Shown: positions 1 to 6,903, counted from the stretch's first letter. The stretch is DNA of 15,037 nucleotides from DALYJJ01 sp031969915 (GCA_031969915.1 DALYJJ010000137.1:1-15037); one strand, 5' to 3'. Numbers and translations: made by a program. Notes: generated by a model not told the origin, from the sequence alone.

Positions 1-490
1 CATCGACGCGCGTTGCCTTCGCGACCACCTGCGCGTGAATCTCCAGGGCTCGCAACGTGGCCGCGGTGTCGGTGGAAAAGTAGGGGTTTGAGGTGCCGGC
101 CGCGAAGATCACAATCCGGCCTTTTTCGAGGTGGCGGATGGCGCGGCGGCGGATGTAAGGCTCGGCCACCTGGTGCATCTGAATCGCAGTCATCACCCGG
201 GTGGGAATGCCCTGCTTCTCGAGAGCGTCCTGGAGCGCGATGGCGTTGATCACGGTCGCCAGCATGCCCATGTGGTCGGCGGCCACCCGGTCCATGTTGC
301 GCGCCGCCGCGGCGACGCCGCGGAAGAAATTCCCGCCGCCGACGACGAGCCCGATCTGGACGCCGGTGCGGGCGACGTCGGCGACTTCCGCGGCGAGGTC
401 GGAAACACGGGCCGAATCAACTCCAAACGACCCCTGACCGGCGAGCACCTCGCCGCTCAGCTTCAGGAGGATGCGCTCGTACTTGGCCAC
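1..490 (-). CDS. pyrH: UMP kinase (uridylate kinase), 3' end cut off by window
   Basis: Phosphorylates UMP to UDP in cytoplasmic pyrimidine nucleotide synthesis; the bacterial enzyme is a hexamer of the amino-acid-kinase fold. The visible 163 residues begin VAKYERILLKLSGE, the family's N-terminal nucleotide-binding strand, followed by GLVVGGGNFFRG (glycine-rich loop), a DHMGMLATVINAIAL helix and FAAGTSNPYFSTDTAA, all typical of PyrH. The start must be the GTG at 488-490. The same reading frame is closed four codons upstream by the tsf stop codon (500-502), and no ATG lies between. I see no good Shine-Dalgarno sequence in the 9-nt gap, so translation is probably coupled to tsf termination. It is the last visible gene of rplM-rpsI-rpsB-tsf-pyrH; frr commonly follows but would be outside the window. 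Identification is firm; the C-terminal third is missing only because of the window edge. Confidence 0.96.
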   Translation of the reverse strand, partial: MAKYERILLKLSGEVLAGQGSFGVDSARVSDLAAEVADVARTGVQIGLVVGGGNFFRGVAAAARNMDRVAADHMGMLATVINAIALQDALEKQGIPTRVMTAIQMHQVAEPYIRRRAIRHLEKGRIVIFAAGTSNPYFSTDTAATLRALEIHAQVVAKATRVD

Positions 491-499
491 GGTGGGAGA

Positions 500-1150
500 C
501 TACTGAGCGGCCACGGGCTCCGGCGTCGCTTCCGCATCGCCGCCGGCGGCGGCGGTTTCGCCCACCTTCATGCGGACGAAGCGCGCGATGGAGATGTTCT
601 CGCCGATGGTAGAGATCTTCTGCGCGATCAACTGGCCCACGCTCACCGTGTTGTCCTTGATGAACGGCTGCTCAAGCAGGCAGACCTCTTCATAGAACTT
701 CTGCATGCGGCCCTCGGCGATCTTCTCGGCGATCTTCTCGGGCTTGCCTTCCTGCATGGCGCGCGCCTTCTGGATCTCGCGCTCCTTGTCGAGGATCTCC
801 GCGGTGACGTCTTCCTTGCGCACGAACTGCGGGTCCGCCGCCGCCACCTGCATGGCGATGTCGTGGACCAGGGCCTGAAACTGTTCGGTGCGGGCGACGA
901 AGTCGGATTCGCAGTTCACCTCCACCATCACACCGAGCTGCGAGCCGGCGTGCAGGTAGGTGCCGATCACGCCCTGCTTGGTGGCGCGGCCGGCCTTCTT
1001 TTGCGCGGAAGCGAGTCCCCGCTTGCGCAGAACATCGACGGCCTTCTCCAGGTCGCCGCCGGCCTCCGTCAAGGCCTTCTTGCACTCCATCATGCCCGCC
1101 CCGGTGCGTTCGCGGAGCGTTTTCACTGATTGCGCGCTGATTTCCGCCAT
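500..1150 (-). CDS. tsf: Translation elongation factor Ts
   Basis: Nucleotide exchange factor that releases GDP from EF-Tu in the cytoplasm. The 216-residue product has the N-terminal UBA-like helical domain with TLRERTGAGMMECKKAL (residues 11-27) and the EF-Tu-contacting stretch CESDFVAR (80-87). A helical section rich in EKIAEGRMQKFYEE follows, then the LLEQPFIKDNTVSVGQLI region of the core. It is shorter than the E. coli protein (about 283 residues) and resembles the compact form of Thermus and several other phyla. The last 20 residues are a low-complexity Ala/Glu/Pro tail. The ATG at 1148-1150 is preceded by only a weak AGAGAG ribosome-binding site. It lies 97 nt downstream of rpsB across a hairpin and directly upstream of pyrH, in the standard order. 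Confidence 0.97.
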   Translation of the reverse strand: MAEISAQSVKTLRERTGAGMMECKKALTEAGGDLEKAVDVLRKRGLASAQKKAGRATKQGVIGTYLHAGSQLGVMVEVNCESDFVARTEQFQALVHDIAMQVAAADPQFVRKEDVTAEILDKEREIQKARAMQEGKPEKIAEKIAEGRMQKFYEEVCLLEQPFIKDNTVSVGQLIAQKISTIGENISIARFVRMKVGETAAAGGDAEATPEPVAAQ

Positions 1151-1209
1151 AGTTCTCTCTTCGTGATGATCTATCGATGACGAACGATGTACTGCCGGAC
1201 GATTTGGTT

Positions 1210-1236
1210 GCGGGGCGGCGAGAGGTGCCGCCCCGC
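1210..1236 (-). promoter_or_regulatory. Perfect hairpin between rpsB and tsf (possible attenuator)
   Basis: On either strand this stretch forms a perfect 10-bp GC stem (GCGGGGCGGC at 1210-1219 with GCCGCCCCGC at 1227-1236) and a 7-nt loop. It sits 14 nt after the rpsB stop. On the coding (minus) strand it is followed by AACCAAATC and no run of T, so it is not a textbook intrinsic terminator. It could attenuate or pause transcription into tsf, or stabilise the rpsB mRNA 3' end; the structure is seen and the role is inferred. Confidence 0.6.
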
Positions 1237-1249
1237 GGAATGAAACGAA

Positions 1250-2164
1250 CTACTGATTCTCGGTGACCACCGGAGCGGCCGCCTCGCCGGGCGCTTCCGT
1301 ACCCGGACCCTTGCGCGGCAGCGAGACCGACGGCAGATCCTCGTCGCTCAAGCTCTCCGCCATCAACTGCTGGGAGTACTGCGGATCGACATATTGCATG
1401 TACTCGGGGATCTCCTCGATGGAGGCGGCGGCGGGTTCTTCGGAGCTGACAATCTTCTCGCTCACGAAGTCCTGCTCGGTAGCCAGCGCGCGGCCTTCCA
1501 CCACCGCGTCGGCGATTTTGTTGGTGAACAGGCGAATGGCTCGCAGCGCGTCGTCGTTGCCCGGAATCACCCAATCCACTTCGTCCGGGTCGCAATTGGT
1601 GTCTACCACGGCCACCACAGGGATGCCCAGGCGCCGCGCTTCGGCGACGGCGATGGATTCTTTGTTCGAGTCGATGACGAACAACATGTCCGGCAGCCCG
1701 TTCATGTCTTTGATGCCGGCCAGGTTCGACTCCAGGTGCTTGCGTTCCCGCTCCAGGCGCCCCACTTCCTTCTTCACACGCCCGGCGTAGGTGCCCTCGG
1801 CGGCCATCGCTTCCAGTTCCTTCAACCGCTTGATGGAGCGCTGCACCGTCGTGTAGTTGGTCAGGAGTCCGCCCAGCCAGCGCTGGTTCACGTAATACTG
1901 CCCGCATCGCGTGGCTTCTTCCGCCACTGCTTCCTGGGCCTGGCGCTTGGTGCCGACGAACAGCACCGACTTGCCCTGCGCGGCCATCTCGCCCACGTAG
2001 CGCATGGCGTCCTTGAACAGCTTCAAGGTCTTCTGCAGGTCAATGATGTAAATCCCATTGCGTTCGCCGAAGATGTACTCTTTCATCTTCGGATTCCAGC
2101 GCTTGGTCTGGTGCCCGAAGTGAACGCCCGCTTCGAGCAATTCTTTCATGGAAATGGACGGCAA
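1250..2164 (-). CDS. rpsB: 30S ribosomal protein S2
   Basis: Small-subunit protein S2, one of the last to join the 30S particle. The hallmark stretch KELLEAGVHFGHQTKRWNPK is at residues 7-26, followed by the GIYIIDLQKT, VLFVGTKRQAQ, NQRWLGGLLTN and LPDMLFVID segments typical of S2. The product is 304 residues, about 60 longer than E. coli S2. The extra length is a Glu/Ala/Pro-rich acidic C-terminal tail. The frame is open for 47 codons further upstream, but the best start is TTG at 2162-2164. It has a full AGGAGG Shine-Dalgarno (2170-2175 on the other strand) five bases away and puts the protein start at MPSISMKELL, close to the usual S2 N-terminus. Annotators preferring ATG would choose either an over-long form or one beginning at internal Met6. 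It belongs to the rplM-rpsI-rpsB-tsf-pyrH cluster. Confidence 0.96.
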   Translation of the reverse strand: MPSISMKELLEAGVHFGHQTKRWNPKMKEYIFGERNGIYIIDLQKTLKLFKDAMRYVGEMAAQGKSVLFVGTKRQAQEAVAEEATRCGQYYVNQRWLGGLLTNYTTVQRSIKRLKELEAMAAEGTYAGRVKKEVGRLERERKHLESNLAGIKDMNGLPDMLFVIDSNKESIAVAEARRLGIPVVAVVDTNCDPDEVDWVIPGNDDALRAIRLFTNKIADAVVEGRALATEQDFVSEKIVSSEEPAAASIEEIPEYMQYVDPQYSQQLMAESLSDEDLPSVSLPRKGPGTEAPGEAAAPVVTENQ

Positions 2165-2187
2165 AAAATCCTCCTCGGATTCGGCTG

Positions 2188-2204
2188 ACGGGGGGCGTCC
2201 CCGT
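2188..2204 (-). promoter_or_regulatory. Hairpin in rpsB leader next to its Shine-Dalgarno
   Basis: ACGGGG (2188-2193) pairs with CCCCGT (2199-2204) around a 5-nt loop, 12 nt upstream of the AGGAGG of rpsB on the transcript. Many bacteria control S2 synthesis by S2 binding its own mRNA leader. Whether this hairpin takes part is inference. Confidence 0.4.
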
Positions 2205-2246
2205 TGGGGGGGTGGATCCAAGGCCGTACTCCCCCTCATTCGCAGC

Positions 2247-2319
2247 GCGGCCCAAAGCGAAATTTGCGCGCGAATCAGCGGGCGGCCCAATAACCAAGGG
2301 CTCACACACAGCGGCCCAA
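2247..2319 (-). repeat. Three direct copies of TTGGGCCGC in the rpsB leader
   Basis: The 9-mer GCGGCCCAA (TTGGGCCGC on the transcribed strand) occurs at 2247-2255, 2282-2290 and 2311-2319, with start-to-start distances of 35 and 29 nt. All three lie in the non-coding gap between rpsI and rpsB. They may be protein-binding or RNA-structural elements; nothing in the sequence says which. Confidence 0.55.
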
Positions 2320-2336
2320 ACTGGCGGAAGGAGCAT

Positions 2337-2355
2337 GGCGGGGACGGTCCCCGCC
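2337..2355 (-). terminator. Palindromic hairpin just after rpsI
   Basis: GGCGGGGAC and GTCCCCGCC (9 bp each) flank a single central base, 8 nt beyond the rpsI stop codon. In practice it would fold as a roughly 8-bp stem with a 3-nt loop. There is no T-run after it on the minus strand, so it may be an mRNA-end stabiliser or a weak/partial terminator and not a full stop. The rpsI-rpsB transcript may still be continuous. Confidence 0.45.
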
Positions 2356-2362
2356 CGTTCGA

Positions 2363-2761
2363 TTACCGCTTGGAGAACTGGAACCGGCGGCGAGCGCCCT
2401 TCTGGCCGTACTTCTTGCGCTCGTGGCCGCGCGGATCGCGGGTGAGGAGACCGAGCTCCTTCAGCTTGCCGCGCAACTCGCTGTTGAACTCCACCAGTGC
2501 GCGCGCAATGCCCAACCTCGCCGCGCCGGCCTGACCCGTGGTCCCGCCGCCGTTTGCGAGGATCAACACATCGAACTTGTCGGCCGTTTCGGTAGCTGCC
2601 AGCGGCTGCCGCACGAGCGCCTTCGAAGTCTCCGTGGTGAAGTACTTCTCCAGGCCCTGGCCGTTAATCGTAATCTGCCCTTTGCCCTGCCGCAGGAAAA
2701 CTCGTGCAACCGAGGTCTTCCGGCGTCCCGTTCCAAGATACTGAACCAACGTCGCTGCCAT
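2363..2761 (-). CDS. rpsI: 30S ribosomal protein S9
   Basis: S9 of the 30S head, whose C-terminal tail reaches the P-site tRNA. The 132-residue product shows the family landmarks YLGTGRRKTSVARVFL (residues 8-23), the GGGTTGQAGAARLGIARAL core and the basic tail DPRGHERKKYGQKGARRRFQFSKR. It ends in the conserved Ser-Lys-Arg that contacts the anticodon loop. Length matches the usual 128-135 residues. The ATG at 2759-2761 has AGGA seven bases upstream. It follows rplM after a 20-nt gap, the almost universal L13-S9 pair, and both are presumably on one transcript from the promoter upstream of rplM. Confidence 0.98.
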   Translation of the reverse strand: MAATLVQYLGTGRRKTSVARVFLRQGKGQITINGQGLEKYFTTETSKALVRQPLAATETADKFDVLILANGGGTTGQAGAARLGIARALVEFNSELRGKLKELGLLTRDPRGHERKKYGQKGARRRFQFSKR

Positions 2762-2781
2762 TCTTAGTTCCTATCGGCTCC

Positions 2782-3210
2782 CTAAACCGCGAGCGCCACC
2801 GGCTTCTGCGCCTGGTGGGGATGCTTGTCGCCCGCGTAGACCTTCAGCTTGCGGTACATCTGCTTGCCGAGTTTGGTCTTCGGCAGCATGCCAGAAACGG
2901 CATCCTCCACCATGCGCACCGGACGCGTGGCCCGGACCTTCCGCGCGGAGGCTTCCTTCAGGCCGCCCGGATACCCCGAGTGCGACCGGTAGATCTTCTG
3001 CTCTTCCTTCTTGCCCGTCAGCTTGACCTTTTCGGCGTTCACCACAATCACGTGGTCGCCGGTGTCGATAAAGGGCGTGTAGGAAGGTTTGTTCTTTCCC
3101 ATCAAGATTTTCGCCGCCTTACTGGCGACCCGGCCAAGCACCTGCCCCTGCGCGTCGATAACGTGCCAGGAGCGCTGGATTTCCGGCTTGGACGGAAATT
3201 CGGTATTCAT
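2782..3210 (-). CDS. rplM: 50S ribosomal protein L13
   Basis: Early-assembling 50S protein that binds 23S rRNA. The 142 residues are the same length as E. coli L13. They contain WHVIDAQGQVLGRVASKAA (residues 15-33), TPFIDTGDHVIVVNAEKVKLTGKK, the RPVRMVEDAVSGMLPKTKLG motif and a KVYAGDKHPHQAQKP C-terminus, all diagnostic. The ATG at 3208-3210 is preceded by GGAGAAGG with a 7-nt gap. It is the first gene of the translation cluster, and a good sigma-70-like promoter lies about 40-65 nt upstream. Confidence 0.98.
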   Translation of the reverse strand: MNTEFPSKPEIQRSWHVIDAQGQVLGRVASKAAKILMGKNKPSYTPFIDTGDHVIVVNAEKVKLTGKKEEQKIYRSHSGYPGGLKEASARKVRATRPVRMVEDAVSGMLPKTKLGKQMYRKLKVYAGDKHPHQAQKPVALAV

Positions 3211-3247
3211 GGACAGACCTTCTCCGTTCGAGTCTTACAAACTTCTT

Positions 3248-3277
3248 AAGGTAGCGAATTTGGGGCGGAAGTGTCAA
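3248..3277 (-). promoter_or_regulatory. Promoter of the rplM-rpsI cluster
   Basis: Reading the minus strand, a perfect -35 box TTGACA (3272-3277) is followed after 18 nt by TACCTT (3248-3253) as the -10. This would start transcription near 3241, leaving a leader of about 30 nt before the L13 ATG. The -10 is weak (3 of 6 matches) but position and the -35 are convincing. It lies in the short gap after the stop of the upstream PLP-enzyme gene. Confidence 0.65.
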
Positions 3278-3289
3278 ACCCGAGTCCGG

Positions 3290-4384
3290 CTACTGGAGTT
3301 TGCCGCGCGCCTCCACCTGCCAGGATCTCTCCACCGTGTTGCCGCGCACCCCGTACACCGTCTCATGAAGGTTCATCGCGACGCACACGTGGTTGGGGAT
3401 GATGCGCAGCCGTTCGCCCACGGCGAAGGAGCGGCCCGCCGTCGACGTATCGAGGTAGCCGTGCTCTTCGTTCATCTGGAAGAAGCGGACCGCCGGTTCG
3501 CCCACCACCCAGCCGAACGTCACGTCCGCCGCTCCCGAAGGCCGGTCGGAGGAAAACGTCTTCGAGCCGCCGTCCACCATGATGCGGCCCGTCCGCGCGT
3601 TGGAGACCACGGTGACGATCATCGACGCCGCGCAATCCTCCACCGCGCAGGCGCCGGAATCGACGGTGTTGCGATCATTGAAGATGTAGGTGCCAGGCCG
3701 GATCTCAGTCAGGCGGGGAATGGTGTGGGAATGGAACAGGGTCGGCGTGGAGCCGGCGCTGACCACGGGAAGGTCGATGCGCTCGCGTTCGAACTCCCCG
3801 CAGACGCGATCGAGGAGGCGGCCCACTTCGTGCAGCTTTTCGTGGCCTTCCTCGTTCATGCGCTTGATGTGGCCGGCGTAGAAGGCGATTCCCTCGAAGC
3901 GCAGTCCAGGCAGGGCGCGAATCTGGCGCGCCAGCGCGAGCAGACCCTCGCCGGGGACCACGCCCATGCGCCCGAGCCCGGCGTCGAATTCGGCGAGCAC
4001 GCCGATTTCAAGACGCGCCGCCTCCGCCGCCTCGCTCAACTGCCGCGCGGCCTCGAACGAGTCGAGGGAAACGGTGACGCGCGCTCGCCGGGCCACCGCC
4101 ATCAGGCGGCGCAGCTTCGATGGGCCGAGCACCGGGTAGGCGATGAGCAGGTCTTCCGGTTCGGCGGCGAGCATCACTTCCGCCTCGCCGACCTTTGCCA
4201 CCGCGAGGCCCACCGCGCCGAGCTCCAGTTGCCGGCGGGCCAGCGAAGGGGTCTTGTGCGTCTTAGTATGCGGCCGCAGCCGCAGGCCGTGCTGTCGCGT
4301 GTATTGAGCAACGCGGCACAGGTTGCGTTCCATCACATCGAGGTCGACGATGAGCGCAGGCGTCTCGAGCTGGTCGACGGTCAT
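3290..4384 (-). CDS. PLP-dependent D-serine dehydratase / D-threonine aldolase-like enzyme
   Basis: Fold-type III PLP enzyme with an alanine-racemase-like N-terminal barrel and a C-terminal D-serine dehydratase-like domain, 364 residues. The N-terminal LETPALIVDLDVMERN and RPHTKTHKTP place the Schiff-base lysine at Lys41. The C-terminal PNHVC (His332, Cys334) matches the His-x-Cys zinc site described for eukaryotic-type D-serine dehydratase, whereas D-threonine aldolases usually have His-x-Asp. I therefore favour a D-amino-acid (D-serine or D-3-hydroxy-amino-acid) lyase, with the exact substrate open. The protein has no signal peptide and should be cytoplasmic. Its ATG overlaps the stop of the upstream exported-protein gene by 4 nt (ATGA) without a clear Shine-Dalgarno, which suggests translational coupling and one operon. 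Confidence 0.88.
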   Translation of the reverse strand: MTVDQLETPALIVDLDVMERNLCRVAQYTRQHGLRLRPHTKTHKTPSLARRQLELGAVGLAVAKVGEAEVMLAAEPEDLLIAYPVLGPSKLRRLMAVARRARVTVSLDSFEAARQLSEAAEAARLEIGVLAEFDAGLGRMGVVPGEGLLALARQIRALPGLRFEGIAFYAGHIKRMNEEGHEKLHEVGRLLDRVCGEFERERIDLPVVSAGSTPTLFHSHTIPRLTEIRPGTYIFNDRNTVDSGACAVEDCAASMIVTVVSNARTGRIMVDGGSKTFSSDRPSGAADVTFGWVVGEPAVRFFQMNEEHGYLDTSTAGRSFAVGERLRIIPNHVCVAMNLHETVYGVRGNTVERSWQVEARGKLQ

Positions 4385-5031
4385 GGTTGCTGGAATCGTA
4401 TCGTAATTGAGCCGCCCGCGCCCTTGTACACCAGCAGCAGTTCCTTCGGCTTGTGCTTTCCTTCGAGCGGAAAGTAGAGCAGGCCGGAGTAGGGCTTGTC
4501 GAGTGCGCGCTCGGCGAGAATGCGCTCTTCGAGCGTGGCCAGAAGGGGGTTGTCTTTCTTCTTCGGATCCGTCTCCACGCGGGCCGTGGCCGCGGTCTCC
4601 CCGGCCGAGTTGCCGGCCATGCCGGTGTTGGGCCGGCCGATGCGGCCGATGCCCGGACCCCCGAAGATCGGTCCGCGATCCTCCGCCACGATGCTCCCGC
4701 CGCCCACGCTCCGCGAACCGATAACCAGCGAGGAGTCCCCGGCAATCTGCGCCGGCTCGAATGCGCCCGCGCGTTGTCCGTCTTTTTCGGAACGCAGCAG
4801 GAACTCGTCGCGATCGATCTTGATGGTGCGGTCGTCAAGCGGCGTGAGGGTGACCTCAACGACGGCGATGAAACCGTCCAGGTCGTAGCCCAGCAGTTGC
4901 TTCACCTGTTCCTTGCCCAGGAAGGCGCGCGCTTTGATTTCGAGAATGTCGGTGGAGCCGCGGGCGATGGGAGTTTGCGCCGACGCGGTAAGCGCGGCGG
5001 CGAGCAGCATGCCGGCAAGAGGTACACGCAT
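4381..5031 (-). CDS. Exported protein of unknown function
   Basis: I do not recognise a family. The 216-residue product starts MRVPLAGMLLAAALTASAQT, a clear Sec signal peptide with a likely cleavage at ASA-QT. It has no lipobox cysteine and no later membrane segment. After it come a predicted beta-rich stretch (about residues 28-88, AVVEVTLTPLDDRTIKIDRDEFLL), a glycine-rich flexible region (about 105-140, GGGSI, GGPGIGRIGRP) and a charged linker with DPKKKDNPLL. A C-terminal YSGLLYFPLEGK...KELLLVYKG segment resembles the last strands of an Ig-like fold. The frame extends to 5211, but the ATG at 5029-5031 has AAGGGGG five bases upstream and starts the signal peptide. It is located 43 nt after the receiver-like gene and overlaps the PLP-enzyme gene. 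Confidence 0.8.
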   Translation of the reverse strand: MRVPLAGMLLAAALTASAQTPIARGSTDILEIKARAFLGKEQVKQLLGYDLDGFIAVVEVTLTPLDDRTIKIDRDEFLLRSEKDGQRAGAFEPAQIAGDSSLVIGSRSVGGGSIVAEDRGPIFGGPGIGRIGRPNTGMAGNSAGETAATARVETDPKKKDNPLLATLEERILAERALDKPYSGLLYFPLEGKHKPKELLLVYKGAGGSITIRFQQP

Positions 5032-5074
5032 CTTTGCCCCCTTAGCCCTTATTGTAGGACGGAACGCGCGCCGG

Positions 5075-5452
5075 TCAGGCAGCGGCGGTGGAACAACGAT
5101 GCAGATTGGTTTCCAGGAGCCAGCGGAGTTGCGTGCCTTCGAAGGGCGCTGCGCAGTAATCCCTTGCGCCGGCCTCGATCGCGTCGAGCCACTCCGATAC
5201 TTCGGGAACACGGCTCACGACAACGATGGGGGCTTCCGGGCACGTGCCTCGAACCGCGTCGCGAACCGCCCCGAATCCATCGCGATCCGACGGCGCGAAG
5301 ACGATGTCCACGCGCGCTTCGGCAGGCTTGACTTCACCCTCGGCAACAGTCCGGACCGACTGTCCGGCTAACGCACGTCCCAATTCCGCCGACAGGCTTG
5401 GTTCTAGACCGAACAGCAAAGCCGTCAGTTGCGACCCAGTAGATTTCGCCAT
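5075..5452 (-). CDS. Degenerate stand-alone receiver-like (CheY-like) protein
   Basis: The 125 residues cover roughly one response-regulator receiver domain and nothing else. The pattern fits a receiver: strand ALLFG (11-15), strand VDIVFAP (48-54), strand APIVVVSR (74-81) and then AIEAGARDYCAAPFE (91-105), the counterpart of the family's EAGAxDYLxKPF. However, the acidic pair after strand 1, the phospho-accepting Asp after strand 3 and the conserved Lys before Pro are all absent. It is probably a pseudo-receiver that signals by binding, not phosphorylation. The ATG at 5450-5452 is preceded by GGGGAG with an 8-nt gap from GGAG; an in-frame TTG two codons earlier is too close to that site. It is first in a three-gene unit and is divergent from ispG. 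Confidence 0.72.
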   Translation of the reverse strand: MAKSTGSQLTALLFGLEPSLSAELGRALAGQSVRTVAEGEVKPAEARVDIVFAPSDRDGFGAVRDAVRGTCPEAPIVVVSRVPEVSEWLDAIEAGARDYCAAPFEGTQLRWLLETNLHRCSTAAA

Positions 5453-5613
5453 TGCCAACTCCCCGTACAGTTCATTCCATCGTGAACGCTCTCAGCCAGG
5501 AGAGACTTCCGTCGGCAGGGACCAAGGACACGGACAACGCCGCACCCAGACACTCCGAGGGTACCATGACTCTTATCGTCAATCAATCGAAAATTCTAAT
5601 AGGCTAGAGGGCT

Positions 5614-5622
5614 TGCTAGAAT
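5614..5622 (+). promoter_or_regulatory. Extended -10 promoter of ispG
   Basis: TGCTAGAAT is an extended -10 element (TGn plus TAGAAT, 5 of 6 matches to consensus), with only a weak -35 (TTCTAA, 5594-5599) 17 nt upstream. Transcription would start near 5629, about 33 nt before the ispG ATG. The surrounding 5580-5640 stretch is distinctly AT-rich for this genome. Confidence 0.6.
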
Positions 5623-5661
5623 AAAAACTCTCATCTTTTCTGCGGAGGATCCGGAATTCCC

Positions 5662-6903
5662 ATGGCGGTGCAGGCGCGGCGTCGGTCGGTGGCGGTGGAT
5701 GTGGGCGGCGTGAAGGTTGGCGGGGCGAACCCCGTGGTGGTCCAGTCGATGACCAACACGGACACGGTAGACACAGCAGCAACAGTCAATCAAATTATGG
5801 AGTTGGCGCGCGCCGGCTCGGAGATCGTGCGCATCACGGTGAACACCGAGCAGGCCGCCGCGGCGGTCCCGAAGATCGTTGAGACGCTGTCCGCGTTCGG
5901 CGTGCGCGTCCCGATCGTTGGTGATTTTCACTACAACGGGCATTTGCTGCTCAAGAAATATCCGGAGTGCGCACGTCTGCTGGCCAAGTATCGGATCAAT
6001 CCCGGCAACGTGAATATCGGAAAGAAACACGACGACAATTTTCGCACCATGATCGAGACCGCGATCGAGTACCGGAAGCCGGTGCGGATCGGTGTGAATT
6101 GGGGTTCGCTCGACCAGGCGCTGCTGACCCGGCTGATGGACGAAAACGCCCGGTCGCCCGAGCCGCTCGACGCCGGCGGCGTGATGCGGCAGGCGATGGT
6201 GTTCAGCGCGCTGGAATCGGCGGAGGCGGCTGAGCGGTACGGCCTGGGTCATGACATGATCCTGCTGAGCGCCAAAGTGAGCGGCGTGCAGGACTTGATC
6301 GCAGTGAACCGCGACCTGGCGGCCCGCTGCGATTACCCGCTCCACCTCGGGCTGACCGAAGCGGGCATCGGCAGCAAGGGCATCGTGGCCACAACCGCGG
6401 CGTTGGCGGTGCTGCTGCAGGAAGGCATCGGCGACACGATCCGCGCTTCCCTCACCCCGCTGCCCAACGGCGACCGCGCCGAAGAGGTCCGCGTGTGCCA
6501 GGAGATCCTGCAGGCCCTCGGGCTCCGCAGTTTCACGCCCCAGGTGGCGGCCTGCCCCGGCTGCGGGCGCACCACGAGCACGTTTTTCCAGGATATGGCG
6601 GCCCAAATTCAAACCTACTTGCGGGAGCAAATGCCGGTCTGGAAAGAGCGCCATCCGGGCGTGGAAGAGATGAAGGTGGCGGTGATGGGCTGCGTGGTCA
6701 ACGGGCCTGGCGAGAGCAAGCACGCCAATATCGGCATCTCGCTGCCCGGCACGTTCGAAGAGCCGGTAGCGCCGGTCTATGTGGACGGCCGGCTGATGAC
6801 CACGCTGCGAGGAGAGAAAATCGTCGGGGAATTCGTAGCGATTCTCAACGAATATGTCGCAAAACGCTACTCCGGGGAGGCCGTGGCGGCGCACCTCGGC
6901 TAG
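5662..6903 (+). CDS. ispG: 4-hydroxy-3-methylbut-2-en-1-yl diphosphate synthase
   Basis: Penultimate enzyme of the MEP isoprenoid pathway: reduces 2-C-methyl-D-erythritol 2,4-cyclodiphosphate to HMBPP using a [4Fe-4S] cluster, in the cytoplasm. The 413-residue protein has the N-terminal TIM-barrel part (VVVQSMTNTDTVD at 26-38, VRIGVNWGSLD at 141-151, HLGLTEAG at 228-235). The C-terminal cluster domain has Cys298 and Cys301 in ACPGCGR and Cys344 in MGCVVNGPGE, with the catalytic-type Glu351. This corresponds to the Cys270/273/305 and Glu312 set of E. coli. It is the two-domain bacterial form, without the extra insert of plant enzymes. The ATG at 5662 lies 13 nt after GGAGG, a rather long gap, though a weaker GGA is 6 nt away. 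It is apparently monocistronic, divergent from the receiver-like gene. Confidence 0.97.
   Translation: MAVQARRRSVAVDVGGVKVGGANPVVVQSMTNTDTVDTAATVNQIMELARAGSEIVRITVNTEQAAAAVPKIVETLSAFGVRVPIVGDFHYNGHLLLKKYPECARLLAKYRINPGNVNIGKKHDDNFRTMIETAIEYRKPVRIGVNWGSLDQALLTRLMDENARSPEPLDAGGVMRQAMVFSALESAEAAERYGLGHDMILLSAKVSGVQDLIAVNRDLAARCDYPLHLGLTEAGIGSKGIVATTAALAVLLQEGIGDTIRASLTPLPNGDRAEEVRVCQEILQALGLRSFTPQVAACPGCGRTTSTFFQDMAAQIQTYLREQMPVWKERHPGVEEMKVAVMGCVVNGPGESKHANIGISLPGTFEEPVAPVYVDGRLMTTLRGEKIVGEFVAILNEYVAKRYSGEAVAAHLG

Noticed and set aside
131..1129. Long plus-strand open frame opposite tsf and pyrH (332 codons).
   Set aside because: It is antisense to two conserved genes, composed of low-complexity His/Arg/Leu/Gly-rich sequence typical of GC-rich shadow frames, and has no recognisable domain.
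3089..4477. 462-codon plus-strand frame opposite the PLP enzyme.
   Set aside because: Antisense shadow of a well-conserved enzyme; no Shine-Dalgarno, no domain.
5647..5665. Stacked GGATCC, GAATTC and CCATGG sites just before the ispG ATG look like a cloning polylinker.
   Set aside because: Flanking sequence on both sides is continuous native-looking DNA with a promoter upstream and an intact ispG downstream; most likely coincidence.
5596..6894. 432-codon minus-strand frame opposite ispG.
   Set aside because: His/Arg-rich shadow frame of ispG with no domain resemblance.
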